Assembly (NCBI RefSeq): GCF_027925385.1
Contig: NZ_AP027142.1
Span: 3,186,501 to 3,250,500 of the forward strand
Reading direction: 5' to 3'
DNA: 64,000 nt
From: Methylocystis iwaonis
GTDB lineage: Bacteria; Pseudomonadota; Alphaproteobacteria; Rhizobiales; Beijerinckiaceae
Shown here: positions 47,395 to 55,591 of the stretch, in pieces
Layout of the letters: each line of letters starts with the position of its first letter
Numbering within the stretch: position 1 is the stretch's first letter
The notes under the pieces: generated by a model
Told to the model about the DNA's origin: nothing
Database searches by the model: none
Seen by the model: only the letters and a program-made list of their open reading frames with translations
Position numbers and translations under genes: made by a program

Positions 47395-47429
47395 ATCGGT
47401 CCGTTCGAGTTTGTCGCCGAAGGACCGAT
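47395..47429 (-). promoter_or_regulatory. inverted repeat upstream of kdp transcript
   Basis: ATCGGTCC (47395-47402) and GGACCGAT (47422-47429) are perfect complements spaced by 19 bases, centred about 40 bases upstream of the first micro-ORF. The spacing suits a dimer-binding site or an RNA hairpin in the leader. A link to KdpE is a guess. Confidence 0.3.
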
Positions 47430-47689
47430 CAGACACGATGGAGGATGGCCGCAAAAGACATAAGGAAGCCATTAAGATTTTCGGATGGCTGTCCGGAACG
47501 GGAGAGAAGCAAGGCGCTCCGCCAGAGATCAGGGAATCCGCGGCGTGTTCCTTTCCAGATGGCGGTCGCTCTTGACGTGCTTCAGACACGGTGCGTTGAG
47601 TTGCTCGGCAGCGAACCCATTTGGAACATGCGCCTTTGCCATACGCTCCGGATTGTCCATCCAGCTCTTGGGTACATGCAATTCGTGGT

Positions 47690-48050
47690 CAATGAAGCTT
47701 GGCGGCGCGGCGCGATAAAGCAGGCGACGACGCAATCTGGCGGTTCATGATCTTGCCCGCCGAGCCCGTGTATTGCCGCACGAGCCGCAGGGCGGCTTTG
47801 CCCAGCCTCAGGAACCCTGTCTCGTCGATGAGAACCATGCCGTCATCGGCCAGGGATTTCGGGCGCGTCATCGCGCACGATGCCGCCCAACGCATCCGCG
47901 TCCCAGCGTGCACGGCCAAGGATCACTTGTTGTCGCCACGGCCCCGAATCGCCGGCCGCCTCGGCGAGCATCCAACCGGTCTTGCGGCGCTCCTCGCCGA
48001 GCAAGTCTAAAGCGATCCAAATGTCCAGTCGCGAAACCGAGGCTCCCAGA
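47690..48050 (-). pseudogene. IS701-type transposase remnant
   Basis: Minus-strand fragments read RKTGWMLAEAAGDSGPWRQQVILGRARWDADAL in one frame, then in another ADDGMVLIDETGFLRLGKA...RQYTGSAGKIMNRQIA. These are consecutive conserved blocks of IS701-like DDE transposases including the catalytic DETGF motif. The frame break and the lack of the remainder show that it is dead. Confidence 0.7.
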
Positions 48051-48067
48051 GCCAAGAGAGATTGATC

Positions 48068-48590
48068 ATGGACGAACTGACGCTCCTTGGTAGCGCCGAT
48101 CCAGGCGCCGTTATTCGGGGCTACGGCCGCCGCACCCGACGAACCCGCGCGCTGTTCGAGCCGCTTCTCGAACATCAACAAATCCTGCGCCGGATCATCG
48201 ACGCCGGGCTCGGCGAGTGGATCGGCGTCAGATTGCTGGACTTGCGAACCCCAGACGCCGTCCGTTAACGCGCTCTCATCCGCCGGGAGCAATTGCCGGC
48301 CCGCGAGGCGCTGCACCGACGGGACGACGAATTGTGCCATGTGCTCGACGCCAAGGCCGACGAGAAGATGGTCTCCGTGCTGCTGTCGATCATGCTGGAC
48401 GGCTTCCCGCGCGGGATGATCCCCGAACGTCCAGACTTATGCCGACGCGGCTCTCCTGGAGCTCGGCGAGATTGTTCTCTCGGCCCAAATCCTCGCCGCC
48501 GCCATTGTTCGCATTTGGGTAAGGACCGTTTCCCGCCCACCATCGCCGATCTCCTCGACGAGTTCGAGCGCGCCCGTCAGGCGCGCTAAA
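48068..48590 (+). pseudogene. degenerate plasmid-type hypothetical gene
   Basis: Consecutive pieces in different frames (AREALHRRDDELCHVL, MVSVLLSIMLDGFP, TYADAALLELGEIVLSAQILAAAIVRIWV and FPPTIADLLDEFERARQAR) resemble one conserved hypothetical protein of alphaproteobacterial plasmids. Stops and shifts interrupt it. Function is unknown. The assignment is tentative. Confidence 0.4.
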
Positions 48591-48698
48591 CGCCCGGCGC
48601 GTCGTCGCCAAAATGATCGCACTGTTGGATAACGCGGAGGAAGTTATCGCGTTTGCAGGCAGGCCCGGGTCGCATGATTGACCATCCCCTCGCCGTTT

Positions 48699-49865
48699 TC
48701 ATGCACTGCCGTCAAGCGCGGCGGCGAGGCTCGCGCCAATCTTATCTGCCGCGAGACGGACTGGGTCGGCGTCGAGATGCGCGTAGCGCTGCGTTGTCGC
48801 AGTTTGCATATGGCCTAGAAGCTTGCCGACAATCGGGAGCCCAAGCCCCGCCCCGGCTCCGACGCTGGCAAAGGAGTGGCGTAGATCGTGAATGCGTAGT
48901 CCCTCAAGGCCGGCGGCCTCTGTAACGGCAAGCCAGGGCTTCTTGAGGTCGGCTCGCGGGACATTGGGATTGGCGCCGGGAATGACGCAGTCGCCAACGC
49001 GTTCTAGCGAGCTTAGCACCATCATCGCCGGCGCATTGAGCGTGATTGTCTTCTTGCCGGTCTTCGAGTCGGGCAAGAACAAAAGCCCGCGGTCGAGGTC
49101 GACATGCTCCCAGCGCAGGTGGAGGATTTCTCGCAGGCGCGCCCCGGTGAAGAGCAGCAGTCTCAACGCGGCGACCCCTTCTCGGAACCGCCCGTCGCCT
49201 TCGAAGCGTCGGAATGCTTCCCCGAGCCGCCCCAGCTCCTCCTTACTCAAGAACCGTTCACGTCGGCTTTCCGGAAATCGCTCGATACGGCTCGCCGGAT
49301 TATACGCTTCGGGCGTCAGTCCCATCCGCTCTCCAAACGAATACATACTGGCGACCACCGCCAGCAGCCGGTTGGCCTGATAGGGCTGCTCCCGCATGGA
49401 CAGATGGAGGCGCGCGAGATCGGGCCGTGACAAATCATGCACTTTGCGGACCCCATGCTTTGGAACGAGATAACGCTCGATTAGGCTTCGGTAGTGAATG
49501 GCCGTCGTTCCCTTCCGTTTCGGCCCGACATGCTCCGCCAGAAATCGAAGCGCCAGCTCCGCGACTGTTATCGCCGCGCGCTCCCGGCGTCGCTCTTCCG
49601 CCGGATCGTGCCCCATATGCACCTCCGAGAGCGTCGCCTGCGCCAGCCCCCGCGCTTGTTCCGGGGTCAAGGGGCCAAACCGGCCGACCGCCACAAATCG
49701 CTTTCGCCCGGCAGCCCGATATCGGACCAGAAATGTCTTCGTGCCCGAGGGCTCGACCCTCAGGCCGAACCCTTTGAGGGCGCTATCCCAGATGACATAG
49801 CGCTCGGCGTTTGGCGCCGCCGCGTCGACGACGCGCTTCGTCAGCTTCGCGATTCGCTCACTCAT
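48699..49865 (-). CDS. tyrosine recombinase (integrase) of island
   Basis: 388 residues from ATG 49865, chosen because AAGGAGG is 6 bases upstream. N-terminal arm-binding domain (DUF4102-like, LKGFGLRVEPSGTKTFLVRYR), SAM-like core-binding domain, and a catalytic domain with Arg in LFTGARLREILHLRW, His-x-x-Arg in IHDLRHSFAS, the His in LGHMQTATTQRYAHL and the nucleophile Tyr there. It probably catalyses integration at tRNA-Lys; the attR repeat begins ~150 bases from its start. It looks intact, so the island might still excise. Confidence 0.93.
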   Translation of the reverse strand: MSERIAKLTKRVVDAAAPNAERYVIWDSALKGFGLRVEPSGTKTFLVRYRAAGRKRFVAVGRFGPLTPEQARGLAQATLSEVHMGHDPAEERRRERAAITVAELALRFLAEHVGPKRKGTTAIHYRSLIERYLVPKHGVRKVHDLSRPDLARLHLSMREQPYQANRLLAVVASMYSFGERMGLTPEAYNPASRIERFPESRRERFLSKEELGRLGEAFRRFEGDGRFREGVAALRLLLFTGARLREILHLRWEHVDLDRGLLFLPDSKTGKKTITLNAPAMMVLSSLERVGDCVIPGANPNVPRADLKKPWLAVTEAAGLEGLRIHDLRHSFASVGAGAGLGLPIVGKLLGHMQTATTQRYAHLDADPVRLAADKIGASLAAALDGSA

Positions 49866-50013
49866 CTCGCCTCCTTCGGTGACCAAATGGTGACCACATG
49901 CAAGAAAGTCGCTGGCGGCAATCGGAAACGATGCCGAAGATAATGTCAATATAAATCAATATGATATCGCACTGTGGCGGGGAATCGGATAGTGCCGGAT
50001 AGGCGGAAAATGA

Positions 50014-50060
50014 GACTTTTAATCAGGGGGTCCCGGGTTCGAGCCCCGGCGCGCTCACCA
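50014..50060 (+). repeat. attR: partial copy of tRNA-Lys 3' end
   Basis: 47 bases identical to 36271-36317. The 5' half of the tRNA is absent, so this is not a tRNA gene. Nothing else is supported in 49866-50317. Confidence 0.88.
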
Positions 50061-50317
50061 CTCAAATCAAGACGTTACGATGACATGCGGCAGCCCGAGT
50101 GGCCTCCTTGGGAGCTGTGTCGCCACCATGTCGCCACGCAGCCGAATTCGCTGCTTGCTAGCCTCCCTGGCAGCGGCGTGTCGAGAGGCCAATTTAATCG
50201 AACGCCTTTCCTACGGTTGTATCATCTGCCGGGGGCTGAACTCGCCGGTGAGTGGAAGTTCAGGGGCAGGTCACCCGCGCGACGACATCGCACCCGCCCA
50301 GCAGTACAGTGGGATAC

Positions 50318-50869
50318 CTATTGTGATAGGAGCCCATCCAACAGGTTGCAGCATTCTTCATCGTCTCCAGAGCGGAGCCGGAAGAAAGGGATCTGCAGCC
50401 TTTGCGCATAGAACTGCGCAAGCTCTTCGGCCCGCGTCTGATGTTCCGCAAGCTCTGCCGCCGAGCGAGATGGGCGTTGTCGGCCTAAATCAGCTGTACG
50501 GCGCACGGCGATAGTCTGAGGCTCTTCCCAAAGAAACAACACCGCCGCCGGACCGATCGCTGTGATCACGTCGACTGGAATCTCGATCAACTTGTCTCCC
50601 GCGTCGATCACGGAATGCCCGTCAAAGATGATGTCGCGGGGCTCTTGCGCCGCAAATTTCCTAAATGACCACACCAATAAGGACTGATTATCCAAAACCG
50701 CGCCTTTGCGCAGGTCTTCAGCGGAAACAGACTTGCCCGCTTCCACTTCCTTGGCCCGCTTGAGAAGGTCGCTCGCCTGGGCGTGAGCGAGGCCAAACCT
50801 GTCGGCCAAAAGCGAGCACAGCCGCGACTTTCCAACGCCAGAAATTCCAAAAACCGCAATCGTAGTCAC
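50318..50869 (-). CDS. P-loop nucleotide-kinase-like protein
   Basis: 183 residues. Walker A GISGVGKS at residues 8-15 opens an adenylate-kinase-like fold (LCSLLADRFGLAHAQASDLL); a DGHSVID motif follows near residue 84. FLWEEPQTIAVRRTAD resembles an arginine-rich lid. Substrate is unknown: nucleotide, RNA end or protein are all possible. It starts about 20 bases from the start of the usable part of the divergent ASCH-like gene. Similar small kinases occur beside toxin and modification genes. Confidence 0.65.
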   Translation of the reverse strand: MTTIAVFGISGVGKSRLCSLLADRFGLAHAQASDLLKRAKEVEAGKSVSAEDLRKGAVLDNQSLLVWSFRKFAAQEPRDIIFDGHSVIDAGDKLIEIPVDVITAIGPAAVLFLWEEPQTIAVRRTADLGRQRPSRSAAELAEHQTRAEELAQFYAQRLQIPFFRLRSGDDEECCNLLDGLLSQ

Positions 50870-51583
50870 GATGCCACCCCCAAAAATTCAGCCTCACCCA
50901 GTCGATCTACCATTTTCATCATAAAGTCGGTCTCCTATGATGACGGCCTAGAAAATCGCCTCGTCATTCTAATTGATGGGCTAAAACGCGAAACTCAGGT
51001 TTGGCCGGGAAGCAGCATCTCATTTTGGGAGCGAATCGGGGAACGAATGCGCTTCGAATACACGCTTGATTTGGCCGGCCGCCACGCTTGGCAGCCACAG
51101 GCTCTAAAGGGCGAGCTTGAGCGCCGTTTCCCAAGCCTGCGCTCTGTTGGCCGGTCGCGGTTTGTCATGCTGACAGCGCTCGCCGAGCTGGTCACGGCTA
51201 ATCGCAAGCATACGACGATCCGGTATACGCCGCACGCCGTCGAATTCCCCTGCGAGTCCACCCTCCCACTCTTTGTAGTAGAGAAAGGCGCAAGTCACCT
51301 AACGGCCCGCCAGAGGGGCGAGTTACGCATTGCCCGCGTCCAATACAAGAATATCAAGGACCTGAACGATCAGGATGCCGTGTCAGACGGATTCCGTTCA
51401 AGGCACGAACTTCTGACCGCACTGCAGGGTTTTTATGGGCCTCTAAAGCCGACTGATTTTGTGAGCATTTATCATTTCGTTCCCACTGGCAAACAGCCGA
51501 ACGTCAGAGTGGCTACCTCGCGGCGCGCTAGGACAAGTTCAGCAACAGTCAGGACCCAAACCCCTCAGGGAACAACGATTTGA
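50783..51583 (+). CDS. ASCH-like (PUA superfamily) domain protein
   Basis: Up to 266 residues. The central and C-terminal parts resemble ASCH domains, notably ELRIARVQYKNIKDL and the DGFRSRHELLTALQGFYGPL..TDFVSIYHF ending. The family binds nucleic acids or modified nucleotides. The start is uncertain: the GTG at 50783 overlaps the divergent kinase gene by 87 bases, and the conserved part begins near FIIKSVSYDD (~50916) with no standard start nearby. An ATG at 50871 opens a 17-codon frame that would join it only through a frameshift. Its 3' end overlaps the convergent GNAT gene by 35 bases. Confidence 0.55.
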   Translation: MSEAKPVGQKRAQPRLSNARNSKNRNRSHDATPKNSASPSRSTIFIIKSVSYDDGLENRLVILIDGLKRETQVWPGSSISFWERIGERMRFEYTLDLAGRHAWQPQALKGELERRFPSLRSVGRSRFVMLTALAELVTANRKHTTIRYTPHAVEFPCESTLPLFVVEKGASHLTARQRGELRIARVQYKNIKDLNDQDAVSDGFRSRHELLTALQGFYGPLKPTDFVSIYHFVPTGKQPNVRVATSRRARTSSATVRTQTPQGTTI

Positions 51584-52730
51584 GCCGCTTGTATCGAATC
51601 TCTAGCAACTGAACAATCGACTGCGGATGGCTCTTAAGGGCACCTTTTTTGATGGCCTCGCTGAGCGGAATCGCTGGATCGAGATGACCCACAAGCAGAA
51701 AATCAATCACCTTGATGGAACTCTTCTGTCTTACCCAGCTAACCAGCTCTTGGTCCAGAAAGACCGATCTCTTGGCGGTCAATCGGCGCACATCAGCGAT
51801 GTTGGAAGCAATTTGCACGGACTCGATCACGCCTAACGTCGCGACGGACTGCGAAAACTGCGATCCTCCCTTGGTCACATAAAAGAATAGGAGATCACCA
51901 GGCCTGAGCTGATTGTTGGGAGAGTTACAAAGATAGACCTTCTTAATGGTGTTGCCGGGCTTGCCGGTCGATTCGGCGGTAGCCGTCTCGTCCATGGCGG
52001 CTTCCGGAAACAGTTTTTCGTGATATGTAGGCCAAATCGGCACCACAAACTTCTGAATATCGGGGCCGTCAAAATATCTCGGGTAAATCCTATGCGCGCC
52101 AGCCAGCAGTTCCTCATCGGGAAAGAGAGTCGGCGCGCCTCTTATTATTGCCTTCTCGAAGACATGCTCGCCGTTCTCGGCGACTCTCGAATCGAAGATA
52201 CCATACTCCTTCAGGAGCCCAATGAGCTCCTTCTGCTTGGGGAAGGCTGTCACATAAACCGTGTCGTAGCCATTACGCTGAGCATGCCAGAAAACCTGCT
52301 TGAGCAGCTGTTCGCCGAGTTTTAACCCCCGATACCCCTCGCCGACCTTGAACGTGCACATCTTGAGCACTCGGTCTCCCGGTGAGGTAGTTCTGGCCTC
52401 GTCACGAGTCTCGTCCTTCCTGATGACGACGGCCGCAAGATTTTCACCGTCCCAGACGACCCAGCATGGACGATGCTCGTTACGGCACTTCTCTGCCCAC
52501 GTATCAAAGGGGTAATCCGAGCGAAGGCCATCAAAAAGTGGGGCTTCAAAATCTAGCTCATGAGCCCCAACTTCCGCGACTGAAGGGAGAAAGACCCTAG
52601 AGCTGGCCTCGCTTGTCTGGACAGCTCCCCGCGGATTTTGAGTGGATCTCTGCCGGGGTTTGCCGAACGCGGGGCGTTTCGATTTTGTCGCGGCGGCGGG
52701 AGGGCCTAGGCCCGACCAGAGCTGCGACAA
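51549..52730 (-). pseudogene. GNAT-PUA C-terminal part of a split PIN-GNAT-PUA protein
   Basis: The present frame opens with a TTG inside the IS3 end, and its first 31 codons are IS sequence; authentic sequence starts at 52637. A GNAT acetyltransferase domain follows (WVVWDGENLAAVVIRKDE, MCTFKVGEGYRGLKLGEQLLKQVFWHAQRNGYDTVYVTAF). The C-terminal ~130 residues (KKVYLCNSPNNQLRPGDLLFFYVTK..ATLGVIESV) look like an EVE/ASCH-type PUA domain. Codon phase at the IS junction matches the PIN gene on the other side, so both were probably one protein of ~520 residues. It may still be expressed from the IS. Confidence 0.65.
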
Positions 52731-52745
52731 AATCGACGGCGATGG

Positions 52746-53573
52746 TCATGCGGCCATCGCCGTTTCCTTGATGCCGAAGTAGGCCTCGTCGGGCGTGCGC
52801 CCGTCAAGCGCCGTATGCGGGCGCCCCTCGTTGTAGAAGGCCAGATAGCGGCCGATCGAGGCGCGCGCCTCGGACATGCTGTCATAGGCCTTGAGATAGA
52901 CCTCCTCGTATTTCACGCTGCGCCACAGCCGCTCGACGAAGACATTGTCCCGCCACGCGCCCTTGCCGTCCATGCTGATCGATATTTTCGCATCGAGCAG
53001 CACGCCGGTGAAGTCGAGACTGGTGAACTGGCTGCCTTGGTCCGTGTTGAAAATCTCTGGCTTGCCGTATTTCGCCAGGGCCTCCTTCAAGGCTTCGACG
53101 CAGAACTCCGCCTCCATAGTGATCGACACGCGATGCGACAGGACGCGCCGCGTGAAGACGTCGACGACCGCTGCGAGATAGACGAAGCCGCGCCGCATCG
53201 GGATGTAGCTGATGTCCGTCGCCCAGACCTGGTTCGGCCGTTCGATCTTCACCCCGCGCAGCAGATACGGGTACACCTTGTGTCCCGGCGCAGGCTTGCT
53301 CGTGTTCGGCCGCCGATAGAGCGCCTCGATCCCCATCCGCTTCATCAATGTCGCGACATGCCGGCGGCCCACGGCGACGCCCTCGCGCCGCAGAAGATCG
53401 CGCAGCATCCGCGCGCCCGCGAAGGGGTGTTCGAGATGCAGCGCGTCGAGACGGCGCATCAGCTCGAGGTCCTCGGCCGAAACCGGCCGCGGCCTGTAGT
53501 AGACGGAGCTGCGGGCGACGCCCAGCGCCTTCGCCTGCCGGGCGATCGAAAGATCGTGATCGCGGTCGATCAT
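52746..53573 (-). CDS. IS3-family transposase OrfB
   Basis: 275 residues. HTH_21 region ([30 protein letters not shown]), then the rve integrase core with DDE residues in [20 protein letters not shown] and [21 protein letters not shown]. It is expressed as an OrfAB fusion by -1 slippage at the AAAAAG run ending orfA; its own ATG overlaps the orfA stop. Appears intact. Confidence 0.93.
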   Translation of the reverse strand: MIDRDHDLSIARQAKALGVARSSVYYRPRPVSAEDLELMRRLDALHLEHPFAGARMLRDLLRREGVAVGRRHVATLMKRMGIEALYRRPNTSKPAPGHKVYPYLLRGVKIERPNQVWATDISYIPMRRGFVYLAAVVDVFTRRVLSHRVSITMEAEFCVEALKEALAKYGKPEIFNTDQGSQFTSLDFTGVLLDAKISISMDGKGAWRDNVFVERLWRSVKYEEVYLKAYDSMSEARASIGRYLAFYNEGRPHTALDGRTPDEAYFGIKETAMAA

Positions 53574-53878
53574 CTTTTTGCGCTCAGCAATCCCGCTTTT
53601 GTGAGCGCGCCGGACAAAAAATCGTTCTCCAACGTGAGTTCGCCGATCTTCGCGTGAAGACCCTTCAGGTCGACGGCGGCCTCTTTCGGCTCCGTCTTAT
53701 CCTGCCCGAAAACGCCGGCCGCGCCTTCCAGCAACTGGCTTCGCCACGTCGTGATCTGGTTCGGGTGGACGTCAAACTGCTGCGCCAGCTCGGCCAGCGT
53801 CTTCTCGCCCTTGATCGCGGCCAAAGCCACTTTCGCCTTGAAGGCCGGAGAATGCGTCCGGCGGCTTCGCTTCGTCAT
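53570..53878 (-). CDS. IS3-family OrfA
   Basis: 102 residues: helix-turn-helix ([38 protein letters not shown]) and a C-terminal leucine-zipper-like coiled coil ([15 protein letters not shown]). It ends SAKR with the codons GCA AAA AGA TGA, a slippery stretch for -1 frameshifting into OrfB. Confidence 0.92.
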   Translation of the reverse strand: MTKRSRRTHSPAFKAKVALAAIKGEKTLAELAQQFDVHPNQITTWRSQLLEGAAGVFGQDKTEPKEAAVDLKGLHAKIGELTLENDFLSGALTKAGLLSAKR

Positions 53879-53916
53879 CGAATGCTCCTGATTCGCAGCG
53901 AGAATCCTCGCCGCTG

Positions 53917-54411
53917 TCAGGCAGAAAATCCACTCAAGCTACTGTCCGAATTCGTGAGGCCGGCTCTCCTGTCCTGGTCGAAATTTCGTTTGAGCCAGCT
54001 CAGCGCATCCTGGACAGTCAAGACGCGCGATCCAAGTCCGGCGGCGGCAGCCCGTTTATGCAGGCCTACATCCTCCGATACCAGGAGATCGATCGCCTTT
54101 TTGCTAAGAGAGTGTAGGAGCGTCGCATCGACCTTATCGTTAGGCTTCTTCAGTGCTCCGAACGCTTCCTCGAGAACCGCATCGGTCGGCTTGCCACTCC
54201 GCTTCAAAGGTAGAAATTTCTTGATTTTGCTGAGCGTCTTACGCTTCCGCACTGCATCCTTGTCGCGTTCAATGTCCTCTTTGGAAGCTTCGTGAACGAA
54301 GAGCTTGATTCCATGTTCGCCGCACTTGCGATGCATTTCTGCAAAATGGTCTGCGACCTCTTTGTCGTCCTCAAGCTCGATAATGATGTTCGTGTCAATC
54401 AAAAGCTTCAT
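53917..54411 (-). CDS. PIN-domain protein, N-terminal part of the IS3-split protein
   Basis: Residues 1-158 (54411-53938) are native; the last six codons and stop come from the IS3 end. PIN-fold acidic residues are visible: Asp in LLIDTN at residue 6, acidic residues near 44-47, Asp95 in DATLLH, and the pair in [13 protein letters not shown] near residue 110. PIN domains are Mg-dependent RNases. The start overlaps the ASCH stop by ATGA, so the two were translated together. Truncation removes only the downstream GNAT-PUA part, so an active nuclease could still be made. Confidence 0.75.
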   Translation of the reverse strand: MKLLIDTNIIIELEDDKEVADHFAEMHRKCGEHGIKLFVHEASKEDIERDKDAVRKRKTLSKIKKFLPLKRSGKPTDAVLEEAFGALKKPNDKVDATLLHSLSKKAIDLLVSEDVGLHKRAAAAGLGSRVLTVQDALSWLKRNFDQDRRAGLTNSDSSLSGFSA

Positions 54412-54851
54412 TTCAGATCACCACTGACAATCTTACGAAATCCATCGTCGGCGTATGCGAAGGACTGGGGAGGAGTAAAGCCGAGTTCTTCCTTCAAGAC
54501 AGCCAACGGAATGGGCCGTGAAAGCGGCACGACATCCTTGAGAACAATGACGTAGCCTGAGGTGAGACCACGATAGTAGGCGTCAAAATCCTCGCGTGCG
54601 ATGCACGCAACTTCACCATAAAGACGCCAAATATCATTGACCGGCAAATAGTCGATCCGGCTAATCGTAGCAAATCCGATTAGCGCTCGGAGCGGAACCG
54701 TCGCATAGACGTAAAGACGTGCGCCAGTTACTGTGCCTGGCGGGAAGCGACGACGCAGCTCGACCTTTTTTACGCCCTCAATAATCTTGATCGCGTATTC
54801 GGGCTTGATGCTGAGCACGAAATCATGTCGAAAGAGATCTAAGGTCGTCAT
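54408..54851 (-). CDS. ASCH/PUA-fold small protein
   Basis: 147 residues from ATG 54851 (GTG 54872 is an alternative). Pattern: FVLSIKPEYAIKIIEGVKKVELRRRFP, GARLYVYATVPLRALIGFATISRID and a late YVIVLKDVVPLSRPI. This matches ASCH/YqfB-like PUA domains, which bind RNA or modified bases. It is coupled by ATGA to the PIN gene. In a toxin-antitoxin-like reading it would be either the sensor or the neutralising partner; that is inference. Confidence 0.7.
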   Translation of the reverse strand: MTTLDLFRHDFVLSIKPEYAIKIIEGVKKVELRRRFPPGTVTGARLYVYATVPLRALIGFATISRIDYLPVNDIWRLYGEVACIAREDFDAYYRGLTSGYVIVLKDVVPLSRPIPLAVLKEELGFTPPQSFAYADDGFRKIVSGDLK

Positions 54852-55591
54852 TTTCTTCCGTGAAGTTATCACTCAGGATAGCTGACAGTCGGGCCAGCCA
54901 CAACATCGTCAGTCCTCAGGGCGCGTTTTTTCGACGGACTCAGGGGCGGGTGCAATCTCCTAGAAAGCTGCGCGAACTCCAATCCAAACGATGATCGAGG
55001 CTCAGTGGCAAGCCTTGCTCGCCGCCACGAAGCCGGCCTTGGCCGCCTTCCATTCGGCAAGCAGCTTTTTCAACCGCTCTGCACGCTCCTGGGGAACGAG
55101 GACTGAAGATCAGGTTGAAGGCTCGTTGCGCCACCCTTAATCAGAAAGAGGCACGGTTTCAGAAGTTTACCAAGCGAACTTACGAAAATTTGTTGTTTTG
55201 TTATCGTAGCGCACACCAGCTGCGTCTACTCGCTAATTCATTACGGTCATAACCTCAGATATCATCTACAACATCATCAAGCTGCTACTCAGCATACTTC
55301 GTTATATTGTTAAATATACCATCAGATGCAGAGTTCAAGCAAAAATGCTTGATAAAGGGTTTACGTGGGAGACGCTTCGAAAGCTGTGGAGGAAACCTGC
55401 AAATCATCAGCGGGAGCAGTTCTCGCGGTCAACTCAATTGGCTTCGCCATCGCGATCCACTGCCGCTGACAGATTTCCGCCCTGTGTATAGCGGGCGCTC
55501 GCCATCTAATTCCCGCAGTTGAACGCGCCGCGCGAATCGATATGAGTCGCGCAATGATTTTTGGTTCCCTCACTGCCGGGCGGGCGCTGCG
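54852..55591. other. low-GC intergenic region without supported gene
   Basis: 740 bases. The part 55140-55380 is strikingly AT-rich (long runs of A/T such as the TTATATTGTTAAATATA region) compared with the core. The segment 54900-55135 holds scraps of open frame with no ribosome-binding site. It probably holds the ASCH-PIN promoter at its left end and marks the edge of the accessory segment. Confidence 0.4.

Larger units (their letters stand above)
36271..50060. mobile_element. integrated genomic island at tRNA-Lys carrying kdp operon
   Basis: Bounded by 47-bp exact repeats: the 3' part of tRNA-Lys and a partial copy at the far end. A tyrosine integrase gene begins about 150 bases inside the right repeat. 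The content is a decayed plasmid backbone, a full kdp operon, IS and plasmid-gene remnants and the integrase. The repeat keeps the tRNA gene intact, as expected for site-specific integration. Confidence 0.88.
52638..53937 (-). mobile_element. IS3-family insertion sequence
   Basis: About 1300 bp bounded by imperfect inverted repeats beginning TTGAGTGGAT and ending TCTGCC (52638-52654 and complement of 53920-53937). It contains overlapping orfA and orfB. A 12-bp perfect inverted repeat (52680-52691 and 52724-52735) lies beyond orfB, possibly a terminator. No matching 3-4 bp target duplication is visible. Confidence 0.85.

Noticed and set aside
50014..50060. second tRNA-Lys
   Set aside because: Only the 3' 47 bases are present; it is an attachment-site copy, not a complete tRNA.
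52638..53937. target-site duplication for the IS3 element
   Set aside because: The bases on the two sides (ATT and GCT, or TTT and AGC) do not match in any reasonable placement of the ends.
55300..55530. possible coding gene or tRNA-like sequence
   Set aside because: No cloverleaf forms, and the short open frame has no ribosome-binding site or known domain.
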